The position numbers were made by a program, and so were the translations under genes. DNA of 7,511 nucleotides from Porphyromonadaceae bacterium UBA4702 (GTDB lineage Bacteria > Bacteroidota > Bacteroidia > Bacteroidales > Muribaculaceae): assembly GCA_002404675.1 (NCBI GenBank), contig DHKE01000037.1, forward strand, positions 30,401-37,911, in the 5' to 3' direction. The notes beneath the pieces are model-generated. The model was not told the DNA's origin and made no database searches. It worked only from the letters and a program-made list of their open reading frames with translations. Positions 1 through 6,927 of the stretch are shown here, one piece after another. The first letter of the stretch is position 1, and every line of letters begins with the position of its first letter.

Positions 1-1481
1 ATGCCGCCGGCCTCGCCGGCGATAACATTAGCCTTGCGTATATAGTCGAGCAGCGAAGTCTTGCCGTGGTCCACATGGCCCATGACAGTGACAATCGGGG
101 GACGCGGCACGAGGTCTTCCTCGGCATCCTCCTCTGTCGTAATTGCCTCCGACACCTCGGCGCTCACATATTCGGTAGTGAAGCCGAACTCCTCAGCCAC
201 AATGTTGATGGTCTCGGCGTCGAGCCGCTGGTTGATGGAAACCATCACGCCGAGGTTCATGCAGGTTGCGATGACCTTGTTGACGGGGATTTCCATAAGG
301 TTAGCGAGGTCGTTTGCGGTCACGAACTCGGTAATCTTGATGATGCGGCTTTCGGCAGCCTCGCGCTCTGCGTTCTGCAGCTCGCGGTTGTGCATCTCCT
401 CACGCTTTTCCTTGCGCCACTTGACGGCTTTTTTGGTCGTCTTGTTGGTAAGGCGAGCGAGGGTTTCCTTCATCTGCTTCTGCACGTCCTCGGTGCTGAC
501 CTCCTGACGGGCAGGACGCTGCTTGTTGTTGCCGCCGCGCTTGTTGTTTCCGCTGCGGTCATTGCGGTCGCCTCGCTGCTGGCCTCCATTTTGCTGGCCG
601 CCGCCACGGCGGCGGTTTTCGTTCTGCTGGCTGGCGGCGGCTGCGCCGGCTTTCTCGATGTCCACTTTCTCCTTGCCGATGCGCTTGCGCTTCTTGCGGT
701 CAGCGGAATTGGCATCTGCCCGTGGGGCATTGCCGTTTGCGCCGCTGCCCTTGCGGCGGTCGCCGGACTTTTTCTTGGGACGTGTGGACTGGTTCAGCTC
801 GTCCAGATTCACCTTGCCGATGACTTTCAGCTGCGGAGCCGGTGAGACGGAAGAGAGGCGGAACACATCTGATGTCTTGGTCTCGCCGGCAGGGGATTCC
901 TGCGGCTTCTCGGCCGGTTCAGCGGCTTTCGCCTCGGCAGGTTTCTTGTCCACCGCCTTTTGGGTGTCGGGGTTAGCCTTCTCTGCCGCCGCAGGTTCTG
1001 TCTGCCGTGCCGGTTCTGCTTTTCGCTCGGCAGGTTTCCGCTCTGTCGGGGCAGCAGCGTGCTTGGCATCCTCGTTTGCGGGAGCGGCTACAGGCTTGGC
1101 GGGTTCTTGCTTCGGAACGGAGGGCTTGTCATTCACAACAGCAGCCTCGGCAGGCTTGCCCGGCTTGGCGTTCAGGTCGATGTGGCCAACGACCTTCGGG
1201 CCGGCGAGTGTCGTTGTAGTCTTGATTTCCGCTGCCTGTCGACGGGTCTCCTGCTTTGCGATCTTGCGTTCATTCTTGCGGGCCTGAGCCAGGTGGTCAG
1301 ACTTTTCCTTGGAATCCTTGTCCTTGCTGAACTCTTTTTTGAGCAAGGCGACGGCGTTGTCGTCGATGCGGGCGTTGAGGTTGCCCTCCTCGACGATGAT
1401 GTTGCGCTTGCGCAAAAATTCGACAGCGGTGTTGACACCGACATTTAGGTCTTTGGCTACTTTACTGATCTTTGTGGGCAT
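1..1481 (-). CDS. infB: Translation initiation factor IF-2, N-terminal part (partial, runs off left edge)
   Basis: IF-2 is the GTPase that brings initiator tRNA to the 30S subunit and promotes subunit joining. The window holds 493 codons from ATG 1481, plus two bases. Residues 1-50 form an IF2_N module containing [10 protein letters not shown] and TAVEFLRKR. Residues about 60-280 are a long Lys/Ala/Glu/Pro-rich linker. Residues about 285-325 are rich in Gly, Arg, Asn and Gln. A second IF2_N-like module spans about 383-433. The G domain then starts: G1 motif GHVDHGKT at residues 468-475, followed by the start of switch I (GEAGG) at the window edge. Remaining G motifs and the tRNA-binding C-terminus lie outside. 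The start matches the usual Bacteroidota N-terminus; no Shine-Dalgarno precedes it, only an A/T-rich leader, as is normal in this phylum. It follows nusA by 65 bp, the last gene seen of the rimP-nusA-infB operon. Identification is very secure. Confidence 0.97.
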   Translation of the reverse strand, partial: MPTKISKVAKDLNVGVNTAVEFLRKRNIIVEEGNLNARIDDNAVALLKKEFSKDKDSKEKSDHLAQARKNERKIAKQETRRQAAEIKTTTTLAGPKVVGHIDLNAKPGKPAEAAVVNDKPSVPKQEPAKPVAAPANEDAKHAAAPTERKPAERKAEPARQTEPAAAEKANPDTQKAVDKKPAEAKAAEPAEKPQESPAGETKTSDVFRLSSVSPAPQLKVIGKVNLDELNQSTRPKKKSGDRRKGSGANGNAPRADANSADRKKRKRIGKEKVDIEKAGAAAASQQNENRRRGGGQQNGGQQRGDRNDRSGNNKRGGNNKQRPARQEVSTEDVQKQMKETLARLTNKTTKKAVKWRKEKREEMHNRELQNAEREAAESRIIKITEFVTANDLANLMEIPVNKVIATCMNLGVMVSINQRLDAETINIVAEEFGFTTEYVSAEVSEAITTEEDAEEDLVPRPPIVTVMGHVDHGKTSLLDYIRKANVIAGEAGG

Positions 1482-1546
1482 ATATTGTTGTGAATGTTTT
1501 TGTCAGAATAAAATGTAAACTAACTGATGAGAGCCGCTCTGCCGGG

Positions 1547-2800
1547 TCAGTCTTCAAACTCGGCGCGGAGCACCTCCATGACATGCTGGAGAGTCTCCTC
1601 CTCAAGGTCTGCCTGTTCGAGCACTTCGGGGCTTGCGTTTAGGACAGCCTTGGCAGTGCCGAGACCGAGGTCTTTGAGGGTCTCAATCACCCAGTCGTCA
1701 ATCTCGTCGCGGAACTCGTCGAGGTATATGTCCTCCTCGCCCTCCTCGATGTCGCGGTAAACGTCAATTGTGAACCCAGTCAGCATCGAGGCGAGGCGGA
1801 TGTTGTTGCCCCCCTTGCCTATAGCGAGCGAGACCTCGTCGGGGTGCAGGAACACCTCGGCTTTCTTCTCCTCGACATTGAGGCGCATCGAGGAAATCTT
1901 GGCGGGGCTGAGCGCTCGCTGTATGAAGAGCTGCGGATTGGCGGTGTAGCAAATCACGTCGATGTTCTCGTTGCGCAGTTCGCGGACGATGCCGTGGATG
2001 CGGCTTCCCTTCACGCCGACGCACGCGCCCACGGGGTCAACGCGGTCGTCATAGCTCTCGACGGCAATCTTGGCACGCTCGCCGGGGATGCGGGCCACCT
2101 TCTTGATAGTGATGAGGCCGTCGTTGATTTCCGGCACTTCCTGCTCGAAAAGGCGGCGCAGGAAACGCTCGTCGGTGCGCGACACGATGACCTTGGGGTT
2201 GTTGTTGGCGTTCTCGACACATTTCACCACAGCGCGGACAACGTCGCCCTTGTGGAAAAAGTCGCCGGGTATCTGGTCTTCCTTTGGCATTATCAGCTCG
2301 TCCTTTTCATCGGTGAGCAGGAGTATCTCGCGCTTCCAGATCTGCTGCACCTCAGCGGAGATGATTTCCCCCTCGAGTTCCTTGAACTTGGAATATATGG
2401 CATCCTTCTGCAGTTCGAGTATCTTGGACTGGAGCGTCTGGCGAAGGTTGAGGATGGCGCGGCGGCCGAATTTCTCAAAGTATATCTGCTTGGTGACATC
2501 CTCGCCTATCTCACACTCCGGGTCGATTTTACGAGCCTCGGTAAACCCGATCTCCTTGTTCACGTCCGCGACCTTGCCGTCGGGGACGACAGTGAGGTTC
2601 TGGTATATTTCGCAGTCGCCCTTGTCGGGGTTCATGATTACGTCGAAATTCTCGTCCGTGCCGAACATATTGGACAATACTTTGCGGAAAGACTCCTCGA
2701 GGACACTTATCATCGTGGGCTTGTCGATGTTTTTCTCTGTCTTGAAGTCGCCGAATTTATCGACCATGTTCTCAGACTCTGCTGCTTTCTTTGCTGCCAT
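1547..2800 (-). CDS. nusA: Transcription termination/antitermination factor NusA
   Basis: NusA binds RNA polymerase and nascent RNA, modulating pausing, intrinsic termination and antitermination. The protein has 417 residues. Residues 1 to about 137 are the RNA-polymerase-binding N-terminal domain (FGRRAILNLRQ at 111-121). An S1 domain covers about 141-210. KH1 spans about 215-290, with its loop at GVKGSRIHGI (262-271). KH2 spans about 300-350, with AIGKGGNNIRLASML at 326-340. An acidic helical tail ends in LRAEFED. The E. coli-type pair of acidic repeats is absent, as in other Bacteroidota NusA proteins and consistent with the length. ATG 2800 is preferred over the internal ATG at 2767 because related proteins also carry a short lysine-rich N-terminus. 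Only 4 bp separate it from the rimP stop, so the two are co-transcribed and probably translationally coupled. No clear Shine-Dalgarno is present. Confidence 0.97.
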   Translation of the reverse strand: MAAKKAAESENMVDKFGDFKTEKNIDKPTMISVLEESFRKVLSNMFGTDENFDVIMNPDKGDCEIYQNLTVVPDGKVADVNKEIGFTEARKIDPECEIGEDVTKQIYFEKFGRRAILNLRQTLQSKILELQKDAIYSKFKELEGEIISAEVQQIWKREILLLTDEKDELIMPKEDQIPGDFFHKGDVVRAVVKCVENANNNPKVIVSRTDERFLRRLFEQEVPEINDGLITIKKVARIPGERAKIAVESYDDRVDPVGACVGVKGSRIHGIVRELRNENIDVICYTANPQLFIQRALSPAKISSMRLNVEEKKAEVFLHPDEVSLAIGKGGNNIRLASMLTGFTIDVYRDIEEGEEDIYLDEFRDEIDDWVIETLKDLGLGTAKAVLNASPEVLEQADLEEETLQHVMEVLRAEFED

Positions 2801-2804
2801 AGAC

Positions 2805-3269
2805 TTATAGTTGAAGTAGGTATTTCGTGTATTTTATTTCTGTGAAGCTGAACGTGTGCGGCACCTGCACCATTTTGGGCTTCTTTGCGCCCTCTTCGCG
2901 CACCTTCTCGGTCACAAGTACCGTAAAGCCGTCGTCACTGACGGTGTCGAGCGTGCCACGGTATTTCTTGCCGTCGCCTGCGAGCACTTCCACGTCGTCA
3001 CCTACGTGCATCTCGTATTGGCGGCGCACACGGAACGGCTCGGTCAGCCCTGCCGACCCCACCGTCAGGCTGTAGTCTTCCTTGTCGCGGTCAAACTCCG
3101 CCTCTATCTGGCGCGACAGCTCGACACAGCGGTCTATGTCAACGCCTTCGGGGGAGTCCACGACCACCTCGATGTCGTTGTCGCCGGAGATTTTCACCTC
3201 TACCAGAAAATACCCGGTTTCCCCGAGGCGGCTCTCGACGAATTTGCTTATTGCTTCTTTGTCAATCAT
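2805..3269 (-). CDS. rimP: Ribosome maturation factor RimP
   Basis: RimP assists 30S subunit assembly. The product has 154 residues from ATG 3269 (MIDKEAISKF). An upstream in-frame TTG at 3290 is possible but would add seven residues (MIIIYSG) not expected in the family, so ATG is chosen. The N-terminal alpha/beta domain (about residues 8-80) carries the family motifs EVVVDSPEGV and CVELSRQIEAEF, then VGSAGLTEPF, where the GSAGL/GSPGL turn is a hallmark. The Sm-like C-terminal domain (about 84-154) begins near HVGDDVEVL and ends with IKYTKYL, typical of Bacteroidota RimP. It heads the rimP-nusA-infB operon and is preceded by a structured leader of about 170 nt with its own promoter. No Shine-Dalgarno is visible; the A/T-rich stretch just before the start may keep it accessible. 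Confidence 0.95.
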   Translation of the reverse strand: MIDKEAISKFVESRLGETGYFLVEVKISGDNDIEVVVDSPEGVDIDRCVELSRQIEAEFDRDKEDYSLTVGSAGLTEPFRVRRQYEMHVGDDVEVLAGDGKKYRGTLDTVSDDGFTVLVTEKVREEGAKKPKMVQVPHTFSFTEIKYTKYLLQL

Positions 3270-3286
3270 TCCAGAATATATAATAA

Positions 3287-3382
3287 TCAAGCGTCCGCCC
3301 AGACATCAGGGCGACCGCCGCATCCACCGCTGCCGCACCTTGCGGGTGCGCCTCGCGGCCCTTTTCGGTACAGGGGACACAT
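3287..3382 (-). other. Possible 31-codon upstream ORF in the rimP leader
   Basis: An ATG at 3382 opens 31 codons ending at TGA 3287-3289, which leaves 17 bp before the rimP ATG. The peptide starts MCPLYRKGPRGAPARC and is rich in Gly, Arg, Ala and Cys. Its ATG lies directly before the GTCCCC arm that can pair with the 5' arm of the leader terminator, so its translation could influence folding. GC-rich sequence throws up such ORFs by chance, there is no recognisable ribosome-binding site, and I recognise no similarity. Treat it as a possibility only. Confidence 0.15.
3291..3350 (-). other. Two GC-rich hairpins in the rimP 5' leader
   Basis: The first hairpin (3334-3350) pairs CGCACC with GGTGCG, six perfect base pairs around a five-base loop. 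The second (3291-3318) pairs 3291-3300 with 3309-3318: nine of ten positions pair, counting one G-U wobble, around an eight-base loop, and it ends about 21 nt before the rimP ATG. Neither is followed by a T run, so these are leader structure rather than terminators. They could affect ribosome access or RNA stability, but I recognise no known riboswitch or ribosomal-protein leader. Confidence 0.4.
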
Positions 3383-3403
3383 CTCAATGTGTATCTGCAC
3401 TCT

Positions 3404-3435
3404 AAAAACGCGGAGGAGACACACAGTCCCCTCCG
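3404..3435 (-). terminator. Terminator-like hairpin directly after the rimP promoter (candidate attenuator)
   Basis: On the minus strand CGGAGGGGAC pairs with GTCTCCTCCG, ten base pairs with one G-U, around the loop TGTGT. Two bases later comes a run of five T (3408-3404), the layout of an intrinsic terminator. It sits within about 40 nt of the predicted rimP transcription start. It could end read-through from rlmN, attenuate rimP-nusA-infB, or both. The GGGGAC arm (3426-3431) can alternatively pair with GTCCCC at 3373-3378, and flanking CGGTA (3439-3443) with TACCG (3366-3370), which would break the terminator. Confidence 0.6.
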
Positions 3436-3446
3436 GAATACCGCTG

Positions 3447-3478
3447 CAAAATTAACAATAATTCCCTGCAATCACAAG
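3447..3478 (-). promoter_or_regulatory. Predicted Bacteroidota sigma-ABfr promoter for rimP-nusA-infB
   Basis: The -7 box TAATTTTG (3454-3447) matches the TAnnTTTG consensus exactly. A CTTG at 3478-3475 matches the -33 TTTG in three of four bases, with a 20-nt spacer, inside the usual range. Transcription should start near 3440-3443, giving a leader of about 170 nt. No better promoter is visible between here and the rimP ATG. Confidence 0.65.
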
Positions 3479-3559
3479 CCCGACACCGCGCTGCCACCGA
3501 TTTTCAGGCTATCCATTATTGTTTTGTTGCTATATTTATGTTTAATTAGCCATTCAATA

Positions 3560-4621
3560 TTATTTTACCGCCAGCATTCCGCACGCCGCCTCGATGTCTT
3601 CGCCGCGTGAGGCGCGTATCGTTGCCGTGACACCATGTGAATTGAGGTGGCTGCGGAACATCAGCATCCTCTCCTCGCTGCACGGCTTGAGTTCAACGCC
3701 CGGAATGGCATGGAAGCGGATGAGGTTTACGCGGCAGTCGAGGTTGCCTATCAGCTTGATGAGCATATCGGCATGGACGATGTCGTCATTTACACCGCGC
3801 CACATTATATACTCCAGCGACAGGCGGCGCTGGTGCGAGAAGTCATAGCCGGAGAGCAGCCTCATGACCGCGCCGATCGGGAACGCCCTCTGCGCGGGCA
3901 TCATCGATGCTCGCTCGGCGGTATCGGCGGTATGCACGCTCACAGCCACATGAACCTGCGTGCGGTCGAGCAGGTCTTTCAGTTCGGGCAACTTGCCTAC
4001 GGTCGAGACCGTGATGCGCTTCGGACTCCACGCCATGCCCCACGGGGCAGTCATGATTTCCAGCACCTTGAGCAGCTGCGGCAGATTGTCGAGCGGCTCG
4101 CCCATCCCCATGAAGACAACGTTGGTCAACTCGTTCATAGCCTTGCGGCCCTCCACAGGCCTCGGGGGTATGCTCAATATCTGGTTGATGATTTGCGCCG
4201 CCGTGAGGTTGGCTTTGAAGCCCATTTTGCCGGTCGCGCAGAAATAGCAGTTCATCTTGCAGCCCACCTGCGACGACACACACAGCGTCGCCCTCTCCTT
4301 GTCGGGGATATATACCGACTCCACAAACCGTCCTGGGCCGGCGGCAAACAGGTATTTCACCGTCCCGTCAGAGGAGGCGGAGCTGCGCACCGGCTCTTCG
4401 CGACCGGTCACATAGTTGGCGGCGAGCCATTCGCGGTTCTTCTTGGAGATGTTGATCATCTCGTCAAATGTCCGCACCTTCTTGTCATAGAGCCATTGGG
4501 CAATCTGCTTGCCCACAAAGCGGGGCATTCCGCCGCTCCGCACCACGCCCTCCAAGTCGGCGAGCGTCATGCCTATGAGCGGCAGCTTCTCGGGGTTGTT
4601 AGATGTATGTTCGGCTGTCAT
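3560..4621 (-). CDS. rlmN: Dual-specificity 23S rRNA/tRNA adenine-C2 methyltransferase RlmN
   Basis: RlmN is a cytoplasmic radical-SAM enzyme making 2-methyladenosine in 23S rRNA (A2503, E. coli numbering) and in some tRNAs, supporting decoding accuracy. From ATG 4621 the product has 353 residues (374 from the upstream ATG at 4684). The 4Fe-4S motif CKMNCYFC has the C-x3-C-x2-C spacing. The catalytic cysteines are the Cys of TLCVSSQVG and the Cys of EAACGM six residues before the C-terminus. GMGEP binds S-adenosylmethionine, ESVYIP carries the conserved Glu, and TVSTVG and SRGEDI are family motifs. Start 4621 (MTAEHTSNN) is preferred because homologues begin close to the IGMTLADLE segment, and because the extra 21 codons from 4684 would be encoded through a stable hairpin; 4684 cannot be excluded. 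It lies downstream of the ppiD-like gene. MetK, two genes upstream, makes its cosubstrate. Confidence 0.95.
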   Translation of the reverse strand: MTAEHTSNNPEKLPLIGMTLADLEGVVRSGGMPRFVGKQIAQWLYDKKVRTFDEMINISKKNREWLAANYVTGREEPVRSSASSDGTVKYLFAAGPGRFVESVYIPDKERATLCVSSQVGCKMNCYFCATGKMGFKANLTAAQIINQILSIPPRPVEGRKAMNELTNVVFMGMGEPLDNLPQLLKVLEIMTAPWGMAWSPKRITVSTVGKLPELKDLLDRTQVHVAVSVHTADTAERASMMPAQRAFPIGAVMRLLSGYDFSHQRRLSLEYIMWRGVNDDIVHADMLIKLIGNLDCRVNLIRFHAIPGVELKPCSEERMLMFRSHLNSHGVTATIRASRGEDIEAACGMLAVK

Positions 4622-4644
4622 GGTTGTTTCTTGTGCTTGGTTTT

Positions 4645-4680
4645 GAAAAGCGAGCCGCCGGAGCGTAAGCTGCCGACGGC
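4645..4680 (-). terminator. GC-rich hairpin with short T run between ppiD and rlmN
   Basis: On the minus strand GCCGTCGGCAGC (4680-4669) pairs with GCTCCGGCGGC (4664-4654), with a TTAC loop, one G-U pair and one bulged C. TCGCTTTTC follows. It lies 30 bp after the ppiD stop, as expected of a weak intrinsic terminator or a read-through/processing element. No promoter is visible between it and rlmN, so partial read-through is the likely way rlmN is expressed. If rlmN instead started at 4684 the hairpin would lie inside its coding region. Confidence 0.5.
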
Positions 4681-4710
4681 CCATTGTGTCAGTTCAATCC
4701 GGGACAGGCT

Positions 4711-6834
4711 TTATTCACCGGCCTCGAACTCGTATGCGTTGTTTTCTATCTTCTTGCCGCCACGCAGCATCTGGCGCAAGTCGAGGCCGAGCGCGCGCAT
4801 GTACTGCTGCTTGTAGTTGGCGTCGTTGTACTCAAACTGTTCGGTCTTGTCGCCGTTGACGCGGTATGCGTACACGCCGTCGTCACCCTTGACCACGATG
4901 ACCTTTGTGCCAGGCTTAGTGCCGGCAATCTTGCCGGTCACACCAGCGTCACGCACGCGGGCGTTGCGGCCGAAGCGGAAGTCTTCCACCTCCTGCGGCT
5001 CAACGTTCATAGCCTTGGCAATCTGCTCGATAGTGGTGCCGGCAGCAGTGAACTTCTTGACCATCTCGTCGCCGGCCTTTGAGCGGCGCACCTTGCCGGC
5101 TATGTAGTCATGCACGTTTTTATTGCTCAACGGTGTGAAATCGTCATATTCAGCCTCAATGGCAACGGCATAGAGCATCGGGTTCTTGGCATCCTTTGAC
5201 TCGTAGATGTGGCTGACCTCGCCGGCCTTGCCGTCTATCATGACCCAACGCACCACCTGACGGCTGTCAGGATAGAGACCGCCCATTGAGGGCACTGCGG
5301 GGGAGGACTGCGTCAGCTCGTATGACTGTGCGGTGTATCCGGACTTGGAAGCGTTGGCAGTGAACTTTTCGGGGGTGTTGTTTGCAGAGATGAACTTTTC
5401 GAGCTTCTCGCGAGCGTCGTTCACCGTCTTGGCGCTCGGCTTCAGCTCGTATGTGATTTCGTCAAACTCGTATATCTCCTTGGGGTTGGACTTCTTGACA
5501 AGCTGAACAAGTACAGCGCCCTGCGGTTGTGAAGCGAGCGTGATGTACTTGCCTCCAGCGTTGATGAGCGAGTCGAGCTGGCTGTCCTCGATAGCCTGAG
5601 TGCGGCCTGCTGCGGTGAACAGGGGCAACCACTGCTCTTTCTGGGAGGCGACACTGTCGGCGGGGAACTTGGTTGCAAGCGAGTCAACCGCAAGTCCGCC
5701 GTTGAGGGCAGCGAGCACTCGGCCGGGCAGCTTGTCGCCAGCCACTTGCACCATGTTGATCTGGATAGAGTCGACCATAGTTGAGCGTTTGCCCATGCGG
5801 ATAGCGGTGAAGCCCTGGATATTCTCGCTGATTACGCTGACAGAGTCCTTTGGGGCGCGAGCCACATAGTCCTTGGTTGCGCCGTAAAGGTCGATGCCGC
5901 GCACCTCGCGGTGATTGACATTGACGCCCTCCTTCTTGAGGTCTTTGCTCAGCTGAGCTGCGCTGTCACGCATCTCGCGGACCACCTGCTGCGACAGCTC
6001 CTGCGATTTCTTGCGGTCAGCGTCAGAGGGAGTGACGGTAACAGCAATGAAGCTGACGCTCTTGGTCGGCTCGTTGACTTTGAAGCGGTTTTTCTCCTTG
6101 TCATAGAGAGCCTTCATCTCGGCATCGCTCACGGGGTATTTCTTCTCGTCGAGGTTGCCGTAAGGGACGTATGCGAGCGTAAGCTGCTTGGTGGCAACGA
6201 AGTCATTGTACATAGCCTTCTTGTCGAGGTCGTTGGCCTTTACGGAAGACTGGAGTATGCGGGCGTAAATGTTGCGGGCCACCTGCTTCTTGGTATCCTG
6301 CTCCACGGCAATCCAACCTTGCTGGAATGGCTTGACGTTGGCATCTGTCAGGCCGTTGCGCTTGGGGTTGAAGATGACCTCAAAGGCCTGCTGCGGCGTC
6401 TGGATGTTCAGGCCGCTCTGCTGCATTTTGCCGAGCAGGTCCTGCATCATGCTGCTTACGGGGTTGTCAAGCATATAGAAACGGAGCTGGTCACCCGTGA
6501 CGAGGATGCCGAGGTCGTTGACAGCGTCGTCAAGCAACTTCTCGTCGATAAGCTGGTCAATAGCCATCTGTGCCAACTGCTGTGAGTCGAAATTGGCTAC
6601 CTGCTGCGGGTTCTGCTTGCGAGCCTCCTCGAGGCGGTTGTTCAGTTCTTCGCGCTTCGTGCTGTACTCTGTATAATCGATTTTCTCGCTGCCGACCTTA
6701 GCGACGGTGGTACCGTTGCCGAACAGGTTGCGGCTGTTGGTCAGCGCATCGCCGACGATGAATGCCAGAAGAGCCACGCCGATTATGACGATAAGCAGCA
6801 CCGACTTGCTTCTGATTTTCTCTAAAGTTGCCAT
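4711..6834 (-). CDS. ppiD: Membrane-anchored PpiD/SurA-like periplasmic folding factor (parvulin-type family)
   Basis: PpiD-type proteins are inner-membrane-anchored periplasmic chaperones that help newly exported proteins fold. The product has 707 residues, near the usual length of Bacteroidota members. MATLEKIRSK is the standard start of the family here, followed by one hydrophobic segment (about 11-29, SVLLIVIIGVALLAFIVGD), giving a cytoplasmic N-terminus and a periplasmic body. Residues about 41-250 are the helical SurA-N-like chaperone region. A parvulin-like region spans about 351-450 (strand VDSIQINMVQV at 354-364, strand AVLVQLVKK at 440-448). A second repeat-like region follows to about 565, then a C-terminal tail. 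The histidines expected in the first and last parvulin strands are not seen, so isomerase activity is doubtful. There is no cysteine in the whole protein. It has its own promoter, and a terminator separates it from metK. The symbol is by family resemblance; SurA-like protein is an alternative name. Confidence 0.88.
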   Translation of the reverse strand: MATLEKIRSKSVLLIVIIGVALLAFIVGDALTNSRNLFGNGTTVAKVGSEKIDYTEYSTKREELNNRLEEARKQNPQQVANFDSQQLAQMAIDQLIDEKLLDDAVNDLGILVTGDQLRFYMLDNPVSSMMQDLLGKMQQSGLNIQTPQQAFEVIFNPKRNGLTDANVKPFQQGWIAVEQDTKKQVARNIYARILQSSVKANDLDKKAMYNDFVATKQLTLAYVPYGNLDEKKYPVSDAEMKALYDKEKNRFKVNEPTKSVSFIAVTVTPSDADRKKSQELSQQVVREMRDSAAQLSKDLKKEGVNVNHREVRGIDLYGATKDYVARAPKDSVSVISENIQGFTAIRMGKRSTMVDSIQINMVQVAGDKLPGRVLAALNGGLAVDSLATKFPADSVASQKEQWLPLFTAAGRTQAIEDSQLDSLINAGGKYITLASQPQGAVLVQLVKKSNPKEIYEFDEITYELKPSAKTVNDAREKLEKFISANNTPEKFTANASKSGYTAQSYELTQSSPAVPSMGGLYPDSRQVVRWVMIDGKAGEVSHIYESKDAKNPMLYAVAIEAEYDDFTPLSNKNVHDYIAGKVRRSKAGDEMVKKFTAAGTTIEQIAKAMNVEPQEVEDFRFGRNARVRDAGVTGKIAGTKPGTKVIVVKGDDGVYAYRVNGDKTEQFEYNDANYKQQYMRALGLDLRQMLRGGKKIENNAYEFEAGE

Positions 6835-6887
6835 TATCCTATATAGCTGTGTTGTGTTATACTTTTCTTATACAATCTCACGCACCC

Positions 6888-6909
6888 CATGCCGGCCAGT
6901 TGCGGCACG
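6888..6909 (-). other. Small hairpin in the ppiD 5' leader
   Basis: On the minus strand CGTGCCG pairs with CGGCATG (seven pairs, one G-U) around an eight-base loop. It lies near the 5' end of the predicted ppiD leader, with A/T-rich, apparently unstructured sequence between it and the ATG. It has no T run. A role in RNA stability is possible but untested. Confidence 0.3.
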
Positions 6910-6927
6910 CAGGCACTTTTGAGCATG

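Larger units (their letters stand above)
3270..3559. other. 290-bp intergenic region between rlmN and rimP
   Basis: The rlmN-proximal part (about 3490-3559) is A/T-rich with no convincing terminator, only a long-range GGCTA/TAGCC pairing. Then come the rimP promoter, the terminator-like hairpin, the alternative pairing arms and a GC-rich structured stretch up to rimP. It is long for a gap inside a same-strand core cluster. No tRNA or known RNA gene was recognised; in E. coli the matching position upstream of rimP holds a tRNA, metY. Confidence 0.6.

Noticed and set aside
66..1287. Overlapping plus-strand ORFs (66-845 and 523-1287) opposite infB
   Set aside because: These are Ala/Leu/Val-, Ser- or Arg-rich mirror translations of the low-complexity IF-2 linker. 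One looks membrane-like only because Ala/Lys/Gly-rich codons read as Leu/Ala/Val on the other strand.
1482..1546. Possible internal promoter between nusA and infB (TACATTTT)
   Set aside because: The -7 match is one base off and no TTG lies at the right distance upstream. The 65-bp gap is better read as an A/T-rich leader within the operon.
1844..2845. 333-codon plus-strand ORF opposite nusA
   Set aside because: It is antisense to intact nusA and runs over the rimP junction. The composition is typical of a codon-bias shadow and no start context is visible.
3262..3471. 69-codon minus-strand ORF with TTG start across the rimP leader
   Set aside because: Its start lies upstream of the predicted transcription start, inside the promoter, and it overlaps the rimP start out of frame.
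3490..3559. Terminator for rlmN just after its stop
   Set aside because: Only a weak GGCTA/TAGCC long-range pairing is visible, with no compact GC-rich stem followed by a T run. The nearest credible hairpin is at 3404-3435.
3270..3559. tRNA upstream of rimP, as metY is in E. coli
   Set aside because: No cloverleaf arms and no T-loop-like GTTCRA sequence could be found on the minus strand of this gap.
3647..4816. 389-codon plus-strand ORF opposite rlmN
   Set aside because: It lies almost wholly antisense to a clearly conserved gene, its His/Arg/Leu/Ala-rich product resembles no family I know, and it matches what GC-rich third positions produce on the opposite strand.
5911..6585. 224-codon plus-strand ORF opposite ppiD
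   Set aside because: It is antisense to an intact conserved gene and its product has no recognisable motif.
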